A DNA stretch of 64,000 nt from Tolypeutes matacus (taxonomy: Eukaryota > Chordata > Mammalia > Cingulata > Chlamyphoridae). A program made the translations under genes and the position numbers. Numbering within the stretch: position 1 is the first letter of the stretch; every line of letters begins with the position of its first letter. A model generated the notes under the pieces. The model worked only from the letters and a program-made list of their open reading frames with translations, had not been told where the DNA came from and did not search any database. Below are positions 34,618-46,179 of the stretch, piece by piece. The stretch lies in assembly GCA_026826555.1 (NCBI GenBank), contig JAKSZT010054396.1, forward strand, positions 19,180,233 to 19,244,232, written 5' to 3'.

Positions 34618-35310
34618 AAAAATTTATTGAAGTCTATCACTCATACACAAACATGCATAAACAATAACTGTGTAGTAATAGTTGTGAACTTATAAAACAA
34701 ACATACATGACATCATACAGGTCTCTCATACTTCACCCTACCACCAATACCTTGATTGTTGTGAAATGTTTTTAGCTAATAATGAAAGAGCATCCTCAAA
34801 ATATTACTCTAACCAAGTATCTTACATTTGGTGTATTTTTCCCCCAACCCATCCTATTATTATTATTATATCATTTATACATGAACATACATAAACAATA
34901 AGTGTATAGTAAAAGTTGTGAACTTACAAAGCAAGCCTGCATAACATCATACTGTGGTCCCATACATCAACCTGCCACCAATACCTTGCATTGTTGTGAG
35001 ACATTTGTTACAAATTATAAAAGAATATCATCAAAATCTTACTACTAACTATATCTTACATTTAGTATATTTTCCCCCAACCCACTCTATTATTATTTTT
35101 TAAAATATTTTTTTATTAAGGAAGTTGTGAACTTACAAAACAATCATGCACATGTGCAGAATTCCCATACAACACCCCTCTATCAACACACCACACCGTG
35201 GTGCAACATCTGTTACAAATTATGAGATAATATCATCAGACTATTACCACTAACCATGGTCCATAGCATACGTTTGGCACACTTTTTCCATACTCTCCCA
35301 TTATTAACAC
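34618..35310 (-). repeat. Three tandem units of the LINE-1 3' UTR module
   Basis: Units at about 34618-34865, 34868-35098 and 35101-35310 each carry gttgtgaactta(c/t)a, then a cataca segment, a ttgtgaNac segment and ccccaaccca or its relic. A single unit occupies the same place in the L1 3' end at 60236-60490. Confidence 0.8.
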
Positions 35311-35968
35311 AGTACATCTTTGGCATAGAGGCATGAATATTACAGTATTGCTGTTAACCACTACATAGGTCACTCCAGTTGTATTTTTCCCATGCTTCTC
35401 CACATTCCCACTGCCCTGCAATAGTGACATACGTCTGCTCTAGCTCACAAAGGGCATGCTTGCATCTGTACCATCAACCACAATTCTCATCCACCTCTGG
35501 GTTTACTGTGTTATTCAGTCTCTACATTATCTCTAGGTTTCTTTCAATTGACATTTACATCCCTAGACTACTCTTTCCAGCCACATTCCCTTTTATAAAC
35601 CAGCTGTTATTCACTTTAATATGTTACCATCAACTCTATACATTCCTACACTTTTACAGTAAGGTTAATTAAAACTTCTACATACCTTAAGCATTAGTAG
35701 TCCAACTCAGTCCTCCTCTTATCTATTTCCTTTAAGAATCCACCACCTACCACCAAGTCTTGAAGATGTTTTCCTACATTTTCTTCTATAAGTTTTATGG
35801 TTCTTGCTTTTATATTTAGGTTTTTGAAACATTTTGAGTTAATTTTTGTATAAGGTGTGAGAGATAGGTGTCCTCTTTCTTTCTTTTGGCTATGGATATC
35901 CAGTTCTCTCAGCACCATTTGTTGAAAGGACAGTTCTGCCTGAGCTAGGTGGGTTTGACAGTTTTGTC
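35311..35968 (-). mobile_element. Younger LINE-1, 3' UTR and ORF2 tail, antisense
   Basis: 3' UTR sequence like that at 60.7-61.1 kb, then from about 35700 ORF2 sequence on the minus strand (cttttggctatggatatcca). The 3'-most ORF2 part seen at 1.0-1.8 kb is absent, suggesting an internal deletion near 35700. Interrupted at 35980 by PAR copy C. Confidence 0.8.
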
Positions 35969-35979
35969 AAAAATCACTT
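35969..35979. repeat. Target duplication (aaaaatcactt), left
   Basis: Repeated at 36748-36758 on the other side of copy C. Confidence 0.8.
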
Positions 35980-36747
35980 ACTAGGAAAAAGAAACAAGTG
36001 TGATAAGCTTACATGCAAGAGACAAACATAAGGAAACTCAGGGGAAAAAAAAAAGAGAGAGAGAGAGAAGGAAAAAAAACAAATAATCAAACAAAGAACA
36101 AAACAAAATAAAATATAATTAGTGGATTGGGACATTCAAAAAATGGGCAAAAAAGCAAAGGAAATGCCTTTAAATATATATATATATATTCATTTTTCTT
36201 TTTCCTTTCTCTTTTCCCTTTTCCCTTTCTTCCTTCCCTTTATCACTGTGTTATCGGATGTCTGGTGTGCCATGACATCTTCCTCCTCTCAATCCCCATT
36301 GTCTCCCAATTTTTCATTTAATTGTTGGAGGTTGTCCTGAGTACTGTTGTGGCAGCGGATGTGGGCCATTTTAAATCAGCACACACCACTCAGAACTGAG
36401 TGGGAGAGAGTGTGGTCTACAGTGTGAACTGTGGTCTATGGTTGGTGGCAGGGCTCCAGGATGTGTGAGTTCATTGAGGGTGGTGGGCCACACTGTGGGA
36501 GATGTTTGTGTGGGATGTGGTGGGAGGTGTGGGAGGTGGGCAACATGGGAATCCCAATGGGTTCCGTGTAATGTTTTGGGTAATCTAAGCACCTCTTAAA
36601 ATATATGTGTATATATATATATATATAAAAATAACATTTTTGTAAGCAAATGCACATGTATGCATATATATTTATGTATCATTTTGCAGATGTTTGTATG
36701 TATTGTGAGAATTTTGATTTTTACCTATAATAAAAAAAAAAATTAAA
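35980..36747 (+). mobile_element. PAR retroposon, copy C, sense, chimeric 5' part, long-tail form
   Basis: The 3' 390 bases match the PAR family (gagagagtgtggtctaca), then the long tail shared with copy B and an A-rich end. The 5' 370 bases (35980-36350) are unrelated to the other PAR copies and hold a purine tract (36045-36090), (TA)n and a pyrimidine tract (36192-36242). Target duplications at 35969-35979 and 36748-36758 show that the whole chimera inserted as one unit into L1 ORF2. Confidence 0.75.
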
Positions 36748-36758
36748 AAAAATCACTT

Positions 36759-37274
36759 GACCATAGATGTGAGGGTCTGTTTCTGAAGCATCAATTCGGT
36801 TCCATTGGTCTATGTGTCTGTCTTTATGCCAGTACCATGCTGTTTTTACCACTGTAGTTAGGTAATATGACTAAAATCCAGAAGTGAGAGTCCTTCAACT
36901 TTGCTTTTCCTTTTTAAGATGTTCTGGCTATTTGGGACCCTTTACCATTCCAAATAAATTTGATAATTGTGTTTTTCATTTATTTTTAAAATGCTGGTAG
37001 AATTTTTATCAGGATTGCATTGAATCTGTATGTCCATTTGGGTAGAGTTGACATCTTAATGATATTTAGTCTTCCAATCCATGAACATGGAATATTCTTC
37101 CAATTATTTAGGTCTTTTTTTTATTTCTTTTAATAATGCATTATAGTTTTCTGAATACAAGTGCTTTACATCCTTGGTTAAGTTTATTCCTAAATATTTG
37201 ATTCTTTTAGTTGCTATTGAAAATGGAATTTTTCTTCCTGCTTCCTCCTCACATTGTGCATTAGTAGTGTCTTT
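36759..37274 (-). mobile_element. Younger LINE-1 ORF2, continuation
   Basis: ORF2 resumes exactly at the copy C target site. Similarity then jumps at about 37274. Confidence 0.8.
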
Positions 37275-37560
37275 TAAAGTCTATTTCACCTGATATAAGT
37301 ATAGTTACTCTAGCTTTATTTATTTATTTGTTTGTTTATTTATTTATTTTTGTTACTGCATGCGTTGAATATCTTTTTCCAGCCTTTCACTTTCAATCTA
37401 TTGGTATCCTTGGCTCTTGTAGACCCAAGGCTCATATTTTCTTATTCATTCTGCCAGTCTGTGTCTTTTGATTGGGGAGTTTAATCTATTAACATTCAAA
37501 GGAAATTCTTATTTCACCCATTTTGACCTCTGGGTTTTATCTGTCATATTTTTTTTTCAA
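37275..37560 (-). mobile_element. LINE-1 ORF2 N-terminal (endonuclease) segment
   Basis: After the jump, the minus strand encodes the start of ORF2; the antisense words gccagtctgtgtcttttgat and ggggagtttaatctattaac are diagnostic. The reverse-transcriptase core between is missing, so this L1 copy is internally deleted. Confidence 0.75.
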
Positions 37561-38545
37561 CACTCTTTTGAGACTTTTACTTACTTTTACTGATATAATC
37601 TTCATTTCTAGACTCTCTTACAAGCCTCTCTCTCCTGTCTTTTCTTTTCAGACTGTAGCACATCCTTTAGTATTTCCTGCAAGGCCAGTCTCTTGGTTAC
37701 AAACTCTCTCAGTTTCTGTTTATCTGTGAATATTCTAAACTCACCCTCATTTTTGAAAGACAATCTTGCCGGATATAAGATTCTTGGCTGGAAGTTTTTC
37801 TCTTACAATATCTTAAATATATTATACCACTGTCTTCTCGCATCCATGGTTTCTGATGAGAAATCAGCACTTAATCTTATTGGGTGCCCCTTATATGTTA
37901 TGCATTGCTTTTCTCTTGCTGCTCTCAGAATTCTATCTTTGTCTTTGGCATTTGACATTCTGATTAGTATGTGTCTCAGAACTGGTCTATTTGGATTTAT
38001 TCAGATGGGAGTACATTGTGCTTCTTGGACATGGAAATCTATGTCCTTCAATTGGGTTGGGAGATTATCTACCATTATTTCTTCAAATATTCCTTCTGCC
38101 CCTTTTCCCTTCTCTTCTCCTTCTGGGTCACACATGACACATATGTTTGCAAATATCTTGCTGTCATTTAGTTCCCTGAGATCTTGTTCAATTTTTTTCC
38201 ATTCTTTTCTTCATCTGTTCTTTGTATGTTTGCTATCAGAGGCCATTTCTTCAAGCTCATGAATCTTTTCTTCTGCCTCTTCAAATCTGTTGTTATATGA
38301 TTCCAGTGTATTTTTTTATTCATTTATTGTACCTTTCTTTCCCATAAGATTGGCTATTTTTCTATGTATACTTTCAACTTCTTCTTTGTGCTCATCCAAT
38401 GTCTTCTTAAAATCCTTAATCTCTTTAGCCATCTCATTGAATTTATTAAGGTGATTTGTTTGAACATCTATAATTAGTTGTTTCAACTCCTTTATGTCAT
38501 CTGGAAGCATATCTTTTTCCTTTAACTGGGCCATATCATCCTGTT
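37561..38545 (-). mobile_element. LINE-1 ORF1, antisense, 5'-truncated
   Basis: Minus-strand ORF1: a coiled-coil segment at 38316-38534 (KEIKDFKKTLDEHKEEVESI) preceded in + coordinates by the C-terminal RNA-binding region at about 37700-38000. Frames are broken. Similarity ends near 38545, so the 5' UTR is absent. Confidence 0.75.
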
Positions 38546-38713
38546 TCTTGGTATGGATTTTTTACATAAATTTTAAAATCAGTTTGTAACTTGCCACAAA
38601 AATACCTGCTGAAAATTTGGTTGGGATTAGATTGAATCTATAGGTCATTTGGGAAGCATTGGCATCTACAAAGTTGAGTCATCTGCTTTATAAACATGGT
38701 ATATTCCTCCATT
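38546..38713 (-). mobile_element. Old LINE-1 ORF2, continuation of outer layer
   Basis: Older, more diverged ORF2 sequence resumes (gggattagattgaatctata), consistent with the younger L1 having inserted into the 33.3 kb L1. Confidence 0.65.
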
Positions 38714-38727
38714 TATTTTGCTCTTTT
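38714..38727. repeat. Target duplication (tattttgctctttt), left
   Basis: Exact copy at 40057-40070. Confidence 0.95.
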
Positions 38728-40056
38728 TTAAATATATTTTTTAAAGATACTTAGATTACATAAATGTTACACAAAAATTGTAGGGATTCTCATATGCCCC
38801 ACCTCCCACTCCTCTACAACCTCCCACATAAACATCCTTCATTAGAGTGGCACATCACCTGCAATAGATATACACATCTTGGGGCTTTGCCACTAAGCAT
38901 AGACTATAGTTCACATTGTAGACCACACTCTCTCCCACACAGTTCTGCATGTTATATGGTGATATAAAATGGCCTATATCTGTCATTGCAATGTCACTCA
39001 GGATAATTCCCAAGTCCTGAAAAAGCCCCTGTATTACAACTGCTTTTCCCTCTCCCTGCCCCCAAAGCATCCAGTGGCCACTGGCTCCACATTAATGTTG
39101 TAATTACTTTCATTGCATGAATAACAATATGTCTATAACAGAATACCAGTAAGTCCACTATAGTTCATAGCTCTTCCCCCAATCCTGAGGAGTCTGAGAT
39201 GGTGATGTCCACTCCACCTCCAAGTGAGAGGGATAAAATGGATGGGATTATCCTGCCTGCAGCTGCAGACTCTCTCCATTCCCTGGGATGGCATTTTCCA
39301 TCATCATCTCCCCTCCAAGTGTCCAGGGTGAGTCCATTGAGCTGTAGAGTAGGAGTTGCAGCTCCACTGAGATTCTGGGCCAGCTAGCACATGCACAGCC
39401 CAAAGACTCCAGTCTCTGGAAGTACAACTACAAACTCCAGCACCACATATAGATTTGAATAGAAGGGCCAGATGGACCATGTGCAGGGAAGACATATTTG
39501 GGTCCAACACTGTCACTCTCAGGAGCAAGGATTCCAAAGTAGAGCCCACTGATAAGGCATGAAACTCTGGGGCTATCCACCCTGATATAGGACCTGGGTG
39601 TCTCCAGAGCCCTCAGGAGCCCCTCTGTTTGGGGTGATATCCACATTGGAAGCCTATGTGGTCCTATTGAGATGTGCATGAGTGTTACCTCTGGGATGAC
39701 CTCCTGACTCACTTTGAAATCTTTTAGCCATATGAACTCATTTGTCTTTACCTTTTCCCCCTTTTATTCAAGGTCTTTTTCCAGTCATATTGCCCATTGG
39801 TACTTGTTAGTAATCCCTCATTGCCAGGGAGGCTCATCCCCGGGAGTCATGTCCCACACTGGGAGGAAGGTAATGCATTTATATGCTGAGTTTGGCTTAG
39901 AGAGAGGCCACATTTGAGCAACAAGGAGGCTCTCAGGAGACAACCCTTAAGCACCCCATAACAATAGGCTAAGTTTCAATTTCAAGAGCAAAGACTCATA
40001 AGGCTAGTCATCAATAACAATAGCCCATTAGTGGATCATCCTCCTTTGCCAGACAC
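38728..40056 (-). mobile_element. PAR retroposon, copy D, antisense, 1329 bp
   Basis: Bounded by exact 14-bp target duplications, so both ends are defined. The tail side (left) is T/A-rich. It matches copy F over most of its length and copies A and E over parts; gatggtgatgtccact is at 39198-39213. Short minus frames (38855-39070, 39304-39549, 39428-39712) have no domain I recognise. Inserted in old L1 ORF2. Either an L1-mobilised non-autonomous family or the 3' region of an unrecognised LINE subfamily. Confidence 0.85.
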
Positions 40057-40070
40057 TATTTTGCTCTTTT
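40057..40070. repeat. Target duplication (tattttgctctttt), right
   Basis: Partner of 38714-38727. Confidence 0.95.
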
Positions 40071-42109
40071 AAATTTCTCTTATTATTGTTTTGTATTGGG
40101 AAGCGGCTGTGGCTCAATCAGTAGGGCTCCCGTTTACCATATGGGAGGCCCCGGGTTCGGTTCCGGCGTGGTTAGCTGACCCAGCGAGCACAGGCAGCAA
40201 GGGGGGGATAAATGAATAAATAAATAAAATCTTTAAAAAAAAATGTTTTGTATTTCCTCTGTAGAGATATTGTACATCTTTTACTAGAATTATTCCTAGA
40301 TACTTGATTTTTTATGTGATTGAACATTGCTTTGTTTTTTATATTTTATTTTCAAAATGTTGCTAATATAAAGAAATGCAGTATATCACTGCATACTTGT
40401 TTTATACAGCCAAATTTACTTATTAATTCTAATAGTTGATTTTTAGATTATTTTAATTGTCTATATACACATTCACATTGTCTGTGAATAATGATAGTTT
40501 TCTCTCTCCAATTCTTACACCTTTTTTTCTGCTTCTACAATTTCTCTCTATGCTTAAATCTATTTATTTGTCCTGCTAACCAATCTTATAATTCACTAAT
40601 CCTCTCTTCTACTGTGTCTAATCTACTACTAAACCAATCAATTAAGTTCCTAGTATTGGTTATATACTTTTGTTACTAAAATTTGTATTTGATTCTCTTT
40701 CATAGATTCTCTGATGAACTGCATCATCTTTTCCTCTATTTTCTTGGACATGTAAATCATGTCATCACCTGTGGGACTGTTTATATTGTGTGTTTTCTTA
40801 TCAACTTTATTTTTGTTCATATGGTACTATTTTTTGGCTTATCTGGTGAATTTGTATTGAATTCTGGATATTATATATAACAATAAAAGTTGTCAAGTCT
40901 CTGGATGATGTTATCTTTATAGGGAGAATTTAGTTTTTTTCAGATAGGTGACTAGAGTACAGGCAGTTCACTTTGATCCAGTTAAGACTGGGTTTCAGGC
41001 ATTGATATAGGAGGAATTTCTAATTTCAGTGTACCTTTGCTTCTAGTGCACAGCCCTGAAATCTGGAGCATTCTCTTCAAGGTCTCAGTGGAAAGCCTGA
41101 GGTGTTGACCAGGGCTTCTCCACTCTGATAGGTCCCTAACTCCACCCTCTGTCTACCCAATTAAAGCCTCTACTCAAGCTCTTTAGCCTCACAGCAGCTA
41201 CTTTCTGCTTGCTTTCTAGGCACCCTGCCTTGTGCACATGCAGCTTAAGAGTTGACAAAAAGCTCTAAAGGAAACTGCATGTACAATTTCAGGCTCATTT
41301 TTCTGTAGTCCCACCCTATGAGGATCTTGGCTTCTCAAGTCCTGGCTGCCTTGTCCAGCCCAACTCTAACTTCTGTCTCTCTAGCTCAGGAGACTGTCAC
41401 CAGCCTCAAATTTTCTTCTCTACATCTCTTCCCCATTCCACAAATCAGCAAATCCTCTCAGGGACCAAATAGAGGCAAATAGGAGATTCCCCTCAATGTG
41501 CTTCCCTTCTCTTTAAGATCTTGGACTCCCCAGTCCTGTCCACCTTGATTGCTTTCTGATGCCTTCAAACAATTCTTTCTGAGATTTTACCTAGCCTGTA
41601 TAGTTATTGGTGGAAGGGTTAGTGTTATATAATATTTAACATTATAGGAAAGAGTAGAATTACCTTATTATTTTATTTCATTCTATGTTCTAGATGCTTA
41701 GCTTACTGATTTTCATTTTTTTTTCTTCTTTTCTAACTGAAGCATGTAAGGTATAAATGTTGCTGTATATACAACACTGTACTTGCATTGCACAGATTTT
41801 TATATGTCATCGTTCTGTTAGTATTTTATTCTAAATATTTATAGTTGTCCACCATGATTTCTTCCTTGGCCTATAAGTTATTTAGAACTGGGTTTTTAAT
41901 TTTCCAAGTATTTCAGTGGGAGATGGTTTAGTTTTCATTTTCACATTGATTTTTAAATTATTGTATCTTGTTCAGAGAATTTGATCTATAGTCTATCATT
42001 TCTTTGGAATTTAATGGGTCTCACTTTATCACTTTTATGACATGCTTCATGGTCAGTTTTAATAGATCTATTCTACAATTGTTGGGTACAAACTTCTCTT
42101 TTTTTAAAT
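40071..42109 (-). mobile_element. Old LINE-1 / HAL1-like sequence, antisense
   Basis: ORF2 sequence on both sides of the SINE to about 40530 (tcctagatacttgatttttt), then ORF1-like sequence to about 40870, a less certain 5'-region-like part at 40870-41690, and L1M ORF2 N-terminal-type sequence at 41700-42109. Probably more than one old element; boundaries unclear. Confidence 0.55.
40098..40243 (+). mobile_element. tRNA-derived SINE (DAS-I-like), sense
   Basis: A-box region tggctcaatcagtagg from 40110, B box ggttcggttcc at 40154-40164, a short body, then an (AAAT)n/poly(A) tail. Exact 11-bp target duplication tgttttgtatt at 40087-40097 and 40244-40254. Inserted in old L1 ORF2 27 bp from the PAR copy D site. 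Confidence 0.95.
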
Positions 42110-43310
42110 ATATATTTTTAAACTTTTTAAATAATTTCAAACGTATAGGAAAGTTGCAAAAAATAATACAAAACCCATAAAGATCTCCAGCCTACCCACC
42201 CAGATACCCAGGACCACTAATTTTAACATTTTGTCACCTTTCTGTATCATTCTTTCTATCTGCCTGTCTGTGTATCTACTTACCTACCTATTGTCTAAAT
42301 ATTCATCTGTTTTCTACACATTTTAGAGTAGGTTGTGTATATTATTAACTCTTTAACACTTTAACACTTAATATCTCCATGTTCTTTTCCTAAGAACAAG
42401 GGTATTCATTTATACAACCAGCTTAGTGCAGGTATCAAGTTTGAGAATTTTAACATTGATATAAAGCTTACAGTCTATATTCCAATTTTTCATAAGTCTC
42501 GGCAGTGTCCTTTTGGGCATTTTCTCCTCCATTATTAAATCCAGTCCTGGATCATGTATTGCAATTTGTTATCATCTCATTAGTCTCTCTTTTTTTCCTT
42601 TTTTAATTATGGAAACATATACACAACATGAACTTTCCCATCTTAACCATTCCCAAACATACCATTCATTGGGATTAATCACATTAACTATGCTGTACTA
42701 CCCTTACCACTGTCCATAACCAGAAATTTTCCATCACCCCAAACAGAAACCCTGTACCCATTATTCATTAACTCTCAGTCTCTCCCCCCACCCCCCATAA
42801 GCTGTAGTCTGCTTTCTGCCTCTATAAATTTTCATATTCTAGCTATTTAATATAAATGGATCATACAACATCTCCCCTTTGTGTCTGCCTTATTTCACTT
42901 AACATGATGTCTTTGAGGTTTATCCATGTATCAGAACTTCATTCCTTTTGAGGGATGAATAATATTCCATTGTACGTTTATATCACATTTTATTTATCAG
43001 CTCATCTGCTGCTGGACATTCAGGTGGCTTCCACACAAGGCTCCTTTTCCATCCATTATGTCAGGCATGTTCATTGTGTTGTTCAAATATTCCATATTAT
43101 TATTAATTTCTGCTTGGTCTCCAGACTATATCCTAGTCAAGCATTTTATTCCCTGTCCTATGGCATATTGCAGATCCTGAAAACACATGGGATCCCCATC
43201 TCCAGCTTCTCTCATGGCTTTAATTTGAAGTGTCCTCTTCATTTCTGGCATCTGAATGTTTTCCTTTCTAGCTTACATGCTTAGTTACATTCTATTTTTT
43301 TATTTTTATA
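42110..43310 (-). mobile_element. Old LINE-1 3' end (L1MA/L1MB-like), antisense
   Basis: 3' UTR on the left, ORF2 C-terminal end on the right (gaataatattccattgtacg; ctgctggacattcaggtggc). Parallels 13380-14590 without the LTR and HAL1 insertions. Confidence 0.8.
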
Positions 43311-44874
43311 AATGTTATCCATACTTCCCTTTGGTTGGAGTAGGAGGAGGGTTTTCAGGGTAGCTCAATACACATCTGAATTGACTCTCTAAAAGCCAGA
43401 AAATTTGCAAAGTTTAGAAAAGTTGGTATTCAGGCTTGGAAGATACTTATGTCTAAATCCTTTTACCATGACAGGGTACTTACACTATAGTAGAGGAGAG
43501 CTGATAATGTGATATAACTAAAAAATTCCAATCAGTAGGTACACAGAGTAGTTCATTATATTTCAGGAAATTCATGTCTTAGTCCTAATTCTATCACTAA
43601 CTTTGTGAACTCTCTGGGTTCAATTATTTTCTCTTCATATAATGTAGTTAGCAATGCTTCTACCTACCTCCCATTTCAAAAGATTCCCTTACATATTAAA
43701 TGGAAAATTAAAAGATCAAATTATAAAGTGAAAGCCCTTTAACTTAAAAAAAAAATCTACAGATAATAATTATTACTAGTGTTTCCATTCTTATGACTAA
43801 TTATCTACCACCTAGGTAAACAGTAAAACCCCTGAAGAGCAATAACCACATTTCCTTCTCTTTTTAAGCCCTAAAGCCTCAAGCATAGTGCCCTGAACAG
43901 AACCGCGGCTTAAAAATTATGAATGGGTCAATGTACAGCAAAAAATCTTTTCTTTTTAAATTTGTGTTTGAAAATTAATACATTTAACTTAAGATCCCAT
44001 GCCATAATCTGAGCTATCTGGTCAGGAAATACTGGCAGAATATTGCTCCCTAAAGTAGAATTCAAGCAAATCCAAACACATTTTCAGTTATTTGTAGACA
44101 CTAATGCTTTTAATAAAAGGTAAAAATATATCTTACTTAGAATGAATGATTGGCCTTGGTAGCAAAAGTGGAGTAAAGCCTTAAATAATGCATTAGCAAA
44201 TTACTTGTTGTCGCTCATGTTTGCTGTTAATAGCTTTTAATTGTAACATGAATTTCAATTCATTTGCCCCCAGAAACCAGAAAATAGGAAGGTAAACATG
44301 GGGTTTGCTAGCCACCCCTGGAGCTAGTGAGGTATACTTTACAGTTCACCTATTTGTATAATATAAATTGAATTCTCTGCACGAGACCTTCAGAAAAGTT
44401 CTTTACCATAGAAATCCAAAGTAAGAAAGTTGATTGCAGTAGCTACCCTGGGTAGATCTTTATGGGTGAGATATTATCCAACATTGTCAAAAGTGTACTT
44501 GTGGAACCTCAATGTGTTTTTAGGTCCCAGTGGGATATCATAGGCACACGTTTTGCCAGCAAGATAAGGAGCCAAGGGGGCAATATTAAGATCTCTCCAT
44601 TATATTTATAGATCTGCCCAAAATGTGGGAAGCCATCAGGGAAGCTGAGGGCACAGCCATAACTCAGGCTGAGTTCACCAGTGCCCTCAAGTTACTCCCT
44701 GAAAGGGATATCAGGATCTGTGGCACCTTTATGAAGTTATACCCTTGGAAGTGAAGGAGGATTACTCACTTACTGCCTTCCTCAGCTTGTTTAAGTGCTA
44801 CTCTAGTGAACCCATCCAGTGCTCTTTTCAATTCAACAACTTTTCCCTTTATCTAGTCATTCTCTACGTTGGGA
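43311..44874. other. Mostly unique sequence with small MIR/L2 pieces
   Basis: Probable sense MIR at 43560-43740 and L2 3'-end-like sequence at 43830-43930. 44110-44420 is repeat-free and rich in taat/atta words. Confidence 0.4.
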
Positions 44875-45205
44875 TGATGTTTCCACAACATTGTGAATGT
44901 AATTAACACCATTGAACTGAATACTTGAAAGGGGTTAAAAAGGGGGGATTTTGTGTTGTATACATTACCACCATAAAAATTTTAAAACAAAAAATCCCAT
45001 AGAACTGTACAACACAAATATAAACTATGGACTTCAGTTAATAATATATATTCTAATAATATTCCACCCATCAATTATAAAAAATGGGTACCACACTAAT
45101 GCAAAAATGTTAATAATAGAGAAAATTGTGTATGGGAACTCTACACTTTCTGCATAATTTTTCTGTAGACCTATAACCGCTCTAGAAAAGAAAGTCTCTT
45201 TTTAA
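44875..45205 (+). mobile_element. Old LINE-1 3' UTR (L1MA/L1MB-like), sense
   Basis: tgtgaatgtaattaacacca, aactatggacttcagttaat and ttctgtagacctataaccgc are the classic 3' UTR words. Confidence 0.8.
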
Positions 45206-45229
45206 AAAAGAAAGACTACTACTAAGAAA

Positions 45230-45850
45230 CAAAAAATCACCATCCATTTCATCATACCAAACTCCTACTCAAAAACATGCATCAACTACTCCTTGTTTAC
45301 CACCTAATCTCCTTATTCTGTATTCAGGGCCACCCACTCTGTTGTTTGGGTTCTGGTCCTAGTTCACATCTCCTACCTCAACTCTCACTGCTGGCCTTGT
45401 GCATTCCCTCATATGTATCTGGCACTCGTCCAGCAGAGGTTTGACTCTTGCCTCCACTTATCTGAAACTTATTTTCTGACTGAAGACAGATCTTTTTCTA
45501 TTTGAAAAGTTTTCTCTTCTTGAAGAAGTGCTCAGCTTTTGGAGAACTCCACTTGGCAGAAGGCGGGACAACGGATACCTGTCTAGCCATCCAGACCAGC
45601 CAAATCCATCTAGAATCACCAGGGTAACAGGCACTGCAGTCAGAGGTCACTCACATCTTGAATCCTATGCCTCTTTCAAAGCTAGTTCAAATCCCACTTT
45701 TCCCAGCCCTTTCCGTTGTGTCTTCTTTTTCCTTTCAGCCTCTATGTATCATTATTTGTCTGTCTCACTATTTCCCAAACCTGGCAAACATATCAAACCC
45801 TTAAGAGGAAAAAAAATGACTTTATACCCCTATTGTTAATGTTAATTATT
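45230..45850 (+). mobile_element. LINE-2 fragments, sense
   Basis: Diverged L2 coding-end words at 45240-45480 and again near 45670 (aaagctagttcaaatcccac). Confidence 0.5.
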
Positions 45851-45979
45851 CTTATAATGATGCTTAGAATAAACAAACATAAAATAAGGTACACAGGCTT
45901 TACTCTATAATTCGTATAAAAAATTGTCACTGATGATGTCATTTGCTGACACTAATCACCAAGAAAAATGTGATGTGTT

Positions 45980-46140
45980 ACTGAATGCCATATACAGGGT
46001 CTTCTGGGTTCAGCCCATCTGTCACTTAATAGCTGTGCAACCTTGGGCAGATAAGCTTTTTGAGTCTGAGTTTCATCATCTGAAAAATAAGAGATCATTG
46101 GCTGCATATAAAGTTACTATGAGTCTTAAATATGTCTGGA
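45980..46140 (+). mobile_element. MIR SINE
   Basis: aatagctgtgcaaccttggg and gtttcatcatctgaaaaata are the sense MIR core. Confidence 0.75.
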
Positions 46141-46179
46141 AAATATCTAATTATAGGACATTTATGAGGAATTAAATTA

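Noticed and set aside
34618..35310. CRISPR-like or satellite array
   Set aside because: Only three diverged units with no spacers, matching a LINE-1 3' UTR; not a CRISPR, and too short for a satellite.
37693..38262. 189-codon plus-strand frame
   Set aside because: Antisense of LINE-1 ORF1; the low stop frequency comes from the A-rich coding strand opposite.
38855..39070. Similar minus-strand frames in PAR copies D (38855-39070) and F (57651-57887), both containing MTDIGHFIS
   Set aside because: Nearly all differences between the two change the amino acid, so the frame is not under protein-level selection; it reflects DNA homology.
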